From Haloquadratum walsbyi J07HQW2 (GTDB lineage: Archaea; Halobacteriota; Halobacteria; Halobacteriales; Haloferacaceae), in NCBI RefSeq assembly GCF_000415985.1, contig NZ_KE356561.1:2117159-2181158 (forward strand): a DNA stretch of 64,000 nt, given 5' to 3'. Below the pieces are notes generated by a model. The model saw only the letters and a program-made list of their open reading frames with translations, was not told where the DNA came from and ran no database searches. Positions 57,000-64,000 of this stretch are shown here, one piece after another (position 1 is the first letter of the stretch; each line of letters starts with the position of its first letter). Both the position numbers and the translations under genes were made by a program.

Positions 57000-59525
57000 A
57001 TGGCTGCCACCGATGATCCCGCGTATGTGGACCATCCGCTTCTTGTTTCGTCGTTTATCGAGCAACGACTGTATCAACTTCAACTCGCAGAAACTGCTCG
57101 CGAAACGGATACTCTTGTCTGTCTCCCGACAGGGCTTGGCAAAACAACTGTCAGCCTACTTGTCACAGCGAGTCGACTCAACTCTGTCGGTGGCACTGCA
57201 CTATTCCTTGCCCCGACAAAACCGCTTGTCCGTCAACATATCGAATTTTATCGCAATGCGCTTACCATTCCTGATGAGGATATTGTTGTATTCACGGGAG
57301 AGATACCTCCTCATAAAAGAGAAACACTCTGGGATGATGCACAAATTGTTATTGCAACCCCACAGGTGATTGAAAATGACCTTATTGGCAATCGGATTTC
57401 GCTCGACTCAGTCACACATTTGACGTTTGATGAGTGTCATCGAGCAACCGGTAAGTATGCATACGTATACATCGCAGGACGATATCACGATGATGCCACT
57501 AATCCACGTGTGACAGGCATGAGCGCCTCTCCAGGTGGCGATAAGGAAGAAATCGTGACCGTATGTAACAATATCGGAGTCTCAGCCGTTGAGGTGATGA
57601 CAGAAGGTGATGCGGATGTGGATGAATATACATACACCACCGACGTTGAGTGGGAGCGTATTGAACTTCCTGATGATATCATCCAGATTCGAGATGCACT
57701 CAATGATGTTATTCGTGACCGACTTCAACAACTGAAATCTCTTGGTGTCTCAAGCACAACTCAGCCTGATGTCTCACAAAAACAATTGAATAAAATAAGA
57801 GGGAAGTTGCAGAAACTGATCGACGCCGACAACTCAGATGGCTATGCTGGGATGTCGACACATGCAGAGGTCATGAAATTACGCCGCGCTGTCGAACTCG
57901 TTGAGACGCAATCAGTTGAATCCGTTCGTCAGTATTTCGAACGCCAACGCAATGCGGCACAGTCATCAGGGGCCTCAAAAGCTAGTCAGCGACTTGTTGC
58001 TGAACCGAAGGTTCGCCAATCAATGCAACTTGCAGAGTCATTTGATGGGACGCATCCAAAGTTTTCTCACACCCGAATCCTTCTTGCACAAACACTCGGT
58101 ATTGAGGGCGGTGAACGCGTAATTATATTTACCGAATCACGAGATACAGTTGAGGCACTCACAGAATTCCTTTCAGCTTCATTTGATGTTCAACGATTCG
58201 TTGGACAGAATGACACCGGTCGTTCTGACGGCATGACCCAACGTCAACAACAGGAAACACTTGAAGCATTTCGTGCAGGTGAATTTGAGGTACTCGTCTC
58301 AACGTCAGTCGCCGAAGAGGGACTTGACGTTCCTGAGGTCGACCTTGTACTCTTTTTTGAACCAGTTCCAACGGCGATCCGATCAATACAGCGAAAGGGT
58401 CGAACAGGTCGACAGACCGAGGGACGCGTCGTTGTTCTTCTTGCTGAGGACACGCGGGATGAAGCATACTTTTGGATTTCACGGCGACGCGAAAAGAAGA
58501 TGGAATCTGAATTACGCTCGCTTAAGCAATCTGTTGATACTATTGAATCATCAATTGTTCCGCCACAAGAAGAACTGACAACATACAACCATGATCAGTC
58601 GACCGAAATGGATACGAAAGCGTCGAATACAGGTGCAGATACGACTACAAAGCCAGATTCTGATGTGTCCACGCAAGGGGTGATGAATTCTGACGAAGAC
58701 AATCAATCAGGGATCACAGACTTTGCTCCTAGTGATGCAGAAGTTCCGAGTACGGACAGCAAAACGCAATCAGCCGAGGAAAAAAACAACGACACGGGAT
58801 CTACAGACACTGATACGAATACCGATGTCTCCAAATCTCCTCCAACACCGGACGTTGATACCGATAAGGATACTATTGAAATCGTCGTTGACCAGCGTGA
58901 GCTTGACTCAGCAGTCCCAAAGAGCCTCTCAACTCGTAATGCCGTTCAGACGCGCCTGGAAACGCTCGCCGTCGGTGATTATGTGCTTTCAGACCGTGTT
59001 GCTGTTGAGCGAAAATCAACAACTGATTTTCTCGATACGTTGCTTGATACCGATCGATCATTGTTCGAACAGACCGGTGACCTCGTTCGAGCCTATCGAC
59101 GGCCAGTTCTTATGCTTGAAGGAGAGCTGACAGCACTGTATTCAGAGCGAAATATCGAGCCACGTGCGATCCAAGGTGCACTCGCATCGCTTGCTGTTGA
59201 CTTTGATCTGAGTATCGTTCAGACGCGTGATGACAGTGATACTGCGGATATGCTTGAGACAATTGCAACCCGCGAACAAACCTCACGTGATCGGAGTATA
59301 AGTGTGCACGGAGAAAAAAGCGCGAAGACATTACAAGAACAACAAGAGTATGTTGTCTCTTCGATTGCTGATATAGGTCCTGTTACCGCACAGTCATTAC
59401 TTGATTTCTTTGGTACTGTTGAGGCTGTGATGATAGCGAGTGAAAATGAGCTTACGGAAGTCGATGGCGTTGGTGCTGTCACTGCAGGACGTATTCGTGA
59501 TATTGTTGGAAGCGATTATTCTTAA
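57000..59525 (+). CDS. hef: Hef helicase/nuclease (XPF/FANCM-like)
   Basis: 841 residues from ATG 57000. Two functional halves. The helicase part has Walker A CLPTGLGKTTVSLLV, DECH box LTFDECHRATGKYAYV, MSASPGGDKEE and motif VI QRKGRTGRQTEGRVVVLLA. A Ser/Asp/Thr-rich linker (about residues 530-625) is much longer than usual. The XPF nuclease half has VVDQRELDSAVPKS, the catalytic VAVERKSTTDFLDTLL (ERKxxxD) and two HhH motifs ending VDGVGAVTAGRIRDIV. All catalytic residues are present. It processes stalled replication forks, a role overlapping Hel308. Confidence 0.95.
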   Translation: MAATDDPAYVDHPLLVSSFIEQRLYQLQLAETARETDTLVCLPTGLGKTTVSLLVTASRLNSVGGTALFLAPTKPLVRQHIEFYRNALTIPDEDIVVFTGEIPPHKRETLWDDAQIVIATPQVIENDLIGNRISLDSVTHLTFDECHRATGKYAYVYIAGRYHDDATNPRVTGMSASPGGDKEEIVTVCNNIGVSAVEVMTEGDADVDEYTYTTDVEWERIELPDDIIQIRDALNDVIRDRLQQLKSLGVSSTTQPDVSQKQLNKIRGKLQKLIDADNSDGYAGMSTHAEVMKLRRAVELVETQSVESVRQYFERQRNAAQSSGASKASQRLVAEPKVRQSMQLAESFDGTHPKFSHTRILLAQTLGIEGGERVIIFTESRDTVEALTEFLSASFDVQRFVGQNDTGRSDGMTQRQQQETLEAFRAGEFEVLVSTSVAEEGLDVPEVDLVLFFEPVPTAIRSIQRKGRTGRQTEGRVVVLLAEDTRDEAYFWISRRREKKMESELRSLKQSVDTIESSIVPPQEELTTYNHDQSTEMDTKASNTGADTTTKPDSDVSTQGVMNSDEDNQSGITDFAPSDAEVPSTDSKTQSAEEKNNDTGSTDTDTNTDVSKSPPTPDVDTDKDTIEIVVDQRELDSAVPKSLSTRNAVQTRLETLAVGDYVLSDRVAVERKSTTDFLDTLLDTDRSLFEQTGDLVRAYRRPVLMLEGELTALYSERNIEPRAIQGALASLAVDFDLSIVQTRDDSDTADMLETIATREQTSRDRSISVHGEKSAKTLQEQQEYVVSSIADIGPVTAQSLLDFFGTVEAVMIASENELTEVDGVGAVTAGRIRDIVGSDYS

Positions 59526-59653
59526 TCGGTCTGATTCGGTGTGTCTGAATGCATCCGCATTGACATCATCTCGTGAATAAAGACGCGCACTTTCCTTGCT
59601 CTGCATGATCAGAAAGACGGAAACTACAATATAATATCTCTCTCGATTTCAAT

Positions 59654-61274
59654 ATGATTGCTAGTATCTCGGATCTCTTTCGATTATCTATCATCTTGAT
59701 TCTCATATGTGCTGCATGGCATGATGTGAGAACTCGTCGTCTCTCCTCGCACGTCTGACCACTGCTTGTTATTCTGGCTATGATTCTTGTTATTTGGGAT
59801 AGCTCAGCATACTTTACAAGATTTGGGTTTATAAGGGTCAAGGAGAATCCCTGCGGCTTCAGCCGCAGGACAGGACAGGACAGGCTGAATCCGACAACTC
59901 GGAGGTAATCTCCCCGGCGATAGTTGCGGTGAGATTGACAATCCGCAACTGAAACTGACAGGCAACAGTACATACCGATAGGAATCAGGCTCAGAACAGA
60001 GTGATTTCCGCCAGTCCTCCGATTACGATGGCGGCCTGCCCTGTCCGCCCCAAGTAATGAGACAGTAATCGGACCCAGTCTGGTGAACGGTCGGTTCCTA
60101 TAATGAACCGATGCAGTGCCTTGCCCGACTGCTGGAAGCACCACAGAAAGTAACTCCAAGTCTGTCGAAGTCTGCCGGACTCCCAACGGCACAACCAACT
60201 GTGGGAGTCCGAACACGATGGACGAGAGGATAGGAGTGGAGTGGAGTCCCGGGGACGGGGCTGGGCTTGGCACTCCCATCGTCAGCAGTCCACTCACTCT
60301 ACCCGTGACAGTCCGTGAACCCCACACGGATTCTCACCGTACTGGGGTTCGGTGGAACTGTAACCCTAAAATTGAAATCTCCACCGCTCACACTCACACT
60401 CAGGATTCCTCCGCGTTTACGCGGAGGAGGATGTCAATTATAGCCCAATCACTACCATATTCATTGTTCGCGGTAGTATCAATTTCTTGATTATTCCACT
60501 TGCAACGGTCTCTGGCTCGGCGGTGCAGATGCCAAAGCGCTGATGACACTTGCAATCTCTATTTCGACAGTCCCAATGTATCAGCTTTCGGGGTTGACAT
60601 TTCCTCCACTAACAGCTCCGCTGAGTGTGTTCTCATCAACAATTCTCACGAACACAGTACTGCTTACCGCCGTATATCCAATTACTCTGATTCTTCAGAA
60701 TATCCGCAAAAGAGTATGGCAGTTCCCGGTTGCACTTTTTGCCCGACCGGTCAATATCGATAATCTTGAACACGAACACGGATGTCTGGTTGAACCTCAG
60801 ACTGTATCACACGAAATGGAATTGATCTTGATCTTGATGCGCTCCGGATGTATCTCCGATGGCGTGGTACAACACTCAGTGCAATCCGTGATTCGCTCAT
60901 AACACATCGCGACCCTGCGAGCATTGTTCAAACACACACTCCAACTGATGGTGCTGTCGGCATCGAATCAGATTATTTACTATCAGGAAATATGCCTGCT
61001 GAATCTCACGCAGATCTGAGCCTCTCTGATTCAACGGACTCTGCTTCAGCTGATTCAACAGATCTGCGGGGTGCCACCAGGTTTCTTGATGGGGTCGACC
61101 ACCGTGCGTATGGAAGTTTAACAACGCAACTTCGAAACACACTGACGTTAGTTTCAACGCCCGACCGACAGACAGTGTGGGTTTCCCCAGTCATTTCTTG
61201 TCACAACCTGTTTTGACACTATTATTGGCTTTATTTACAGCGATATACTGTTTGGATTACTAAGTCTTGATTAG
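59654..61274 (+). pseudogene. Prepilin/preflagellin peptidase gene, destroyed by insertion and frameshifts
   Basis: The 5' part (59654-59840) reads MIASISDLFRLSIILILICA, then AWHDVRTRRLSSHV with the conserved first catalytic Asp context of the A24 peptidases, and then TGA at a position where tryptophan is expected. A short transposable element interrupts it at about 59840-60437. After it, other frames give GGADAKALMTLAISIS (second catalytic Asp in GGADAK), LTNTVLLTAVYPITLI, and the haloarchaea-specific tail LRMYLRWRGTTLSAIRDSL, HRDPAS, PTDGAVG, WVSPVI then FLVTTCFDTIIGFIYSD. At least three frame breaks plus the stop show it is dead. This peptidase normally processes type IV pilins/archaellins. 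Confidence 0.85.
59842..60437 (+). mobile_element. Palindrome-ended non-autonomous element (PATE-like) inserted in the peptidase gene
   Basis: About 600 bases without coding capacity; its G+C is higher than the surroundings. Left end: AGGAGAAT then a perfect 9-bp stem (59850-59858 with 59861-59869, CCTGCGGCT/AGCCGCAGG), a GGACA repeat and GAATCCGACAACT. Right end: a perfect 8-bp stem CCTCCGCG 60408-60415 / CGCGGAGG 60420-60427, then AGGATGTCAA to 60437. Both ends match those of the tnpB element at 22.77-24.27 kb. It fits the palindrome-associated transposable elements reported in Haloquadratum (thought to use IS200/IS605 machinery). Unbroken reading frames inside, including one on the minus strand, show no homology and are chance. 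Confidence 0.85.
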
Positions 61275-61512
61275 TTGTAGCGCTGATCTCCCCACTGAGT
61301 TCTTCTCCGACTCACTGAATACGGATGCTAATTGTCAAATAGCAGTAGAGTCGAAAACATCAGACTTCGATGATCGGCTCTCTATGACGATACTGGTGAG
61401 CATATCGTCGCCTTCTCCACCTAGTTGATACTAATTGATAGACAATATCTAAATGTCGCATAGAGCGCTTGGACGCAAGACATATCGGCCACAATCATCT
61501 CATATTGATTCG

Positions 61513-61911
61513 ATGGCTGATGATGCTGTGAACGGAAATAAAATTGACGCTGAGATTGAGATCACATTCAACTCAGATGGACTCGTGCCCGCCATTGCGC
61601 AGGATGCTGATTCTGGTGAGGTATTAATGCTTGCATATGTCTCACCAACAGCACTCAAGCGAACACGTGAGACCGGGCAGGCGCATTATTACTCTCGCAG
61701 TCGAGAGGAACTTTGGAAGAAAGGCGAAACAAGTGGTCATACACAGCGCATTTGTGAGATTCGTGCCGACTGTGATGCCGATACTATATTATATCTTGTT
61801 GAGCAGACTGGAGGAGCGTGCCATACAGGTCATCAATCATGTTTCTACCGCACTCTCGATGGAACGGAGGTTATTAACCGTGTTTTTGATCCAGAGAGCG
61901 TCTATGAATAA
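61513..61911 (+). CDS. hisI: Phosphoribosyl-AMP cyclohydrolase
   Basis: 132 residues from ATG 61513; an earlier in-frame ATG at 61453 would add 20 residues not found in the family. It opens the purine ring of PR-AMP in histidine synthesis. Signatures: [40 protein letters not shown], the Asp cluster [19 protein letters not shown] and the zinc cysteines in [14 protein letters not shown]. Only the cyclohydrolase domain (no HisE fusion). The next gene follows after 14 bases. Confidence 0.93.
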   Translation: MADDAVNGNKIDAEIEITFNSDGLVPAIAQDADSGEVLMLAYVSPTALKRTRETGQAHYYSRSREELWKKGETSGHTQRICEIRADCDADTILYLVEQTGGACHTGHQSCFYRTLDGTEVINRVFDPESVYE

Positions 61912-61925
61912 CAAAGGAGATACAT

Positions 61926-63104
61926 ATGTCTGCTATCGGTCTTGATAATGACGCTTCTGGTGCGGTAATCGATTTACTTGATACCACCGAATCGGTTCTT
62001 ATAGAATTACAAGATGCCGCAGAGCGATATGAGACCATTACAACACAAATCGATAACACGGGACATGATGCTGTTGTTGAAACAGCAGACGCATATCGTC
62101 GGGCAACAGGACTTCTTGATAAATATATTGACTCAGCGACTGGAACAGGCGATTTTCAAGCATATGTTGAATTTCAAAATAAGTTTCTTGGCTGCGTTGA
62201 GGAGTTACCTGATGAACTCCCGGCTCGTGAGGCATTTGAGACTGCTGCGGACCGACTCGACTCTCGCCGACTTAGTGAAGGTGATTTCGCGTCCGCCCGC
62301 GAGGACCTCGCCCCAGCAAAGAAATATATTGAGCAGCTTGAGTCATATAATCAGATAACAGAGGAAATTAAGACTGCCCGCCGAAACGTTACACTCCATC
62401 GTCGCAAGATCAATGACGCAATTGATATGCACAATGAGGCGCTCTCATTTGCAGATGTTGATTTCGATTCTCCCGTTGAGCAATTATTAGACCCGATTAA
62501 GGCGTATAATGATCAACTTCGCTCAGAATTCAATGAATTTATCACAACGGCATCGGTCGCAGCAGTCATCGATTTTCTTGAATATGCTGATTTGTTTCCA
62601 CTTGTTGCATTTCAATCACCTCCACCTGATCTCAGACGATTTGCCCGCGAGAGCCCTGATGCTAATGAGTCGATTCCAACAGTATTGGAATTTGCATCAT
62701 ACTCTGGCTCCAAACTTGATCACTATGCAACAGATCCAGCGCTGCTACAAACGACAGTTGCGGTACATCAGACCTTTCTTGAGCGTCTTGACGCAGATCC
62801 ACTCATTATCGAACGACCTCCACCGACTGCTGGGACACTTCGTCAATTTAGTGGTGAGGCAATATCGATACTGGGACGATTTGCCAGTGAGGAAACGATT
62901 GCTCACCTTCGAGCGATTCGAGATCAAAGCTATGAGGATTCATACGACCGGCTTCGAACCGCTCTTCGCGCACAGACTGATCTGAGCGCAAATGAACGTG
63001 AACGACTCCGCACTGGGACGATGGCTGATGAACGTGATATGCTTATTGAGGCTCGTGACCGGCTCACGGAAGCGCTCGCAGAAACGCAGTCACATATCGA
63101 ATAA
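61926..63104 (+). CDS. Conserved haloarchaeal coiled-coil protein
   Basis: 392 residues, acidic and almost wholly helical; I recall it as one of the haloarchaeal DUF7118-type proteins without known role. The N-terminal half has coiled-coil segments (ETITTQIDNTGHDAVVETAD, AKKYIEQLESYNQITEEIK). A middle globular part contains LEYADLFPLVAFQSPPPDLR, and a C-terminal coiled coil DERDMLIEARDRLTEALAET ends it. A GGAG Shine-Dalgarno (61916-61919) precedes the ATG by six bases. It is cotranscribed with hisI, but this position does not show a metabolic role. Confidence 0.75.
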   Translation: MSAIGLDNDASGAVIDLLDTTESVLIELQDAAERYETITTQIDNTGHDAVVETADAYRRATGLLDKYIDSATGTGDFQAYVEFQNKFLGCVEELPDELPAREAFETAADRLDSRRLSEGDFASAREDLAPAKKYIEQLESYNQITEEIKTARRNVTLHRRKINDAIDMHNEALSFADVDFDSPVEQLLDPIKAYNDQLRSEFNEFITTASVAAVIDFLEYADLFPLVAFQSPPPDLRRFARESPDANESIPTVLEFASYSGSKLDHYATDPALLQTTVAVHQTFLERLDADPLIIERPPPTAGTLRQFSGEAISILGRFASEETIAHLRAIRDQSYEDSYDRLRTALRAQTDLSANERERLRTGTMADERDMLIEARDRLTEALAETQSHIE

Positions 63105-63189
63105 CTAGTGTCCAGTATACGATACCGACCACCGTAGCACAGATACTGCAACTGCTAAGTACCTCGTTAGATAAAGAGAGTAACTAATA

Positions 63190-64000
63190 TCATCTGACAT
63201 CATCGACAGCATCATAGAGTTTGTTCGCAGCCGCATCAGCAAGCTTCTGTGCTCGTGATTTTTTATCTGCTTCTGTGTATACTCGCACTACTGGTTCTGT
63301 TCCTGATGGTCGAATGAGCACCCATGCGTCGCCATAATCAAGCCGATACCCATCAACTGTGTTCGGCGTTACATCTGCTTCCTCTGCAAACTCCTGAGCG
63401 CTCATCATCAACGCCTCTAGTCCTTCCTCAGAATCATATTCGATATTAGTCCGAACATTTGCGTATTCAGTGTACGGCTCAATGATGCTGCTGGCCGGTT
63501 GATCACATATCAACCGGAGAAATTTGGCGGCGATATACGCTCCATCACGAACTAGTCGGAAGTTTGGAAAAAAGACCCCGCCATTACCTTCGCCAGCGAT
63601 TGGCACTGATATATCCGCTGTCTGCAGTTCTCGAATTTTCGTAATGATATTTGTTGACCCAATCGGGGTCAACTCCAATGTAGCATCCACACGATTGCAA
63701 ACATCAACAAGTCGCTGTGAAACATTTACCGCAGCAACGGTCGCACTATTGCTATCGAGTTCGGCTGCAGCAAGTGCAGCAAGTGATGCCTCCCCGGATA
63801 TCTGTTGCCCTTGTTCATCAATAAAGACAGCACGATCAGCATCACCATCATGTGCAATGCCAACGTCAGCGCCTGAGGCGGTTACAAGCGAGCGAAGGGC
63901 GGTGAGATTCGAAGCGATTGGTTCAGATGGACGACCGGGAAAATGACCATCCGGCGTTGCATTCACTGTTACGACGTCACATCCAAGTTTGCGAAAAAAC
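63190..64000 (-). CDS. Phosphoglucosamine mutase / phosphomannomutase, N-terminal part missing
   Basis: 270 residues visible; the gene continues beyond the right edge. The frame enters as FFRKLGCDVVTVNATPDGHF. The metal-binding loop is GIAHDGDADRAVFIDEQG. The sugar-binding loop AGEGNGGVFFPNFRLVRDGA and the phosphate-binding C-terminal loop LIRPSGTEPVVRVYTEA are intact. The sugar-loop sequence GEGNGGV resembles archaeal phosphoglucosamine mutases (GlmM type) more than phosphomannomutases, but assignment is not certain. It would provide sugar phosphates for nucleotide sugars used in glycosylation. Confidence 0.88.
   Translation of the reverse strand, partial: FFRKLGCDVVTVNATPDGHFPGRPSEPIASNLTALRSLVTASGADVGIAHDGDADRAVFIDEQGQQISGEASLAALAAAELDSNSATVAAVNVSQRLVDVCNRVDATLELTPIGSTNIITKIRELQTADISVPIAGEGNGGVFFPNFRLVRDGAYIAAKFLRLICDQPASSIIEPYTEYANVRTNIEYDSEEGLEALMMSAQEFAEEADVTPNTVDGYRLDYGDAWVLIRPSGTEPVVRVYTEADKKSRAQKLADAAANKLYDAVDDVR

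Noticed and set aside
59868..59885. GGACA tandem units taken at first for a CRISPR-like or satellite array
   Set aside because: Only three to four units without spacers, lying at the inner edge of the left hairpin of the short element; simple slippage.
59566..60327. A 253-codon minus-strand open frame spanning the end of hef and the short element
   Set aside because: It runs through the PATE-like element and the dead peptidase gene, has no recognisable motif and basic/cysteine-rich composition unlike haloarchaeal proteins.

Overview
The window comes from a haloarchaeon of unusually low G+C. The proteins have the acidic, Asp/Glu/Thr-rich composition of salt-in archaea, but the DNA is AT-rich and intergenic spacers are long. 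Two rhodopsins lie close together next to carotenoid and retinal genes, and decayed IS200/IS605-type elements and a palindrome-ended short element are present. Together these point strongly to Haloquadratum walsbyi or a very close relative. This is inferred from gene content; no database was searched.

Layout. 1-3.6 kb: 3' end of a Sua5/YrdC gene, a tnpB scar, glycyl-tRNA synthetase and a dolichol-kinase-like membrane protein. 3.9-13.3 kb: a complete arginine block, argG-argH, then lysW-lysX-argC-argB-argD-argE, then argF. It runs by the LysW carrier-protein route from glutamate to arginine. 13.6-22.7 kb: XPD-like helicase, cytochrome P450, a 2'-5' RNA ligase family protein, a stress protein paired with a TauE-type exporter, uvrB and a small conserved protein. 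22.7-31.4 kb: accessory-looking stretch with two dead TnpB elements, a divergent pair of rhodaneses, a methyltransferase and conserved haloarchaeal unknowns.

31.7-39.4 kb: replication-origin module. oapC-oapB-oapA read leftward and orc1 reads rightward away from an intergenic origin with G-tract ORB repeats and an AT-rich core. Signal peptidase and the small subunit of DNA polymerase D follow. 39.5-51.5 kb: aspartate kinase, a phosphoesterase, IMP cyclohydrolase, tRNA-Gln(CTG), KEOPS Cgi121 overlapping hel308, a third dead TnpB element and a two-module AAA ATPase.

51.8-56.9 kb: light-energy locus. It holds bacteriorhodopsin, a divergent zinc-ribbon protein, a ferredoxin, a second rhodopsin (middle-rhodopsin type), lycopene cyclase and the carotene-cleaving Brp/Blh enzyme; the last two overlap and would supply beta-carotene and then retinal. 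57-64 kb: Hef nuclease, a prepilin-peptidase gene destroyed by a roughly 600-bp palindrome-ended element plus point lesions, hisI with a coiled-coil partner, and a phosphohexomutase running off the right edge.

Most notable: a LysW homologue with none of the four expected zinc-finger cysteines; a clear chromosomal origin with an extra inverted repeat around one ORB; a non-autonomous element whose ends match those of a decayed tnpB element in the same window; and a 2'-5' RNA ligase family protein with Gln in place of the first catalytic His.
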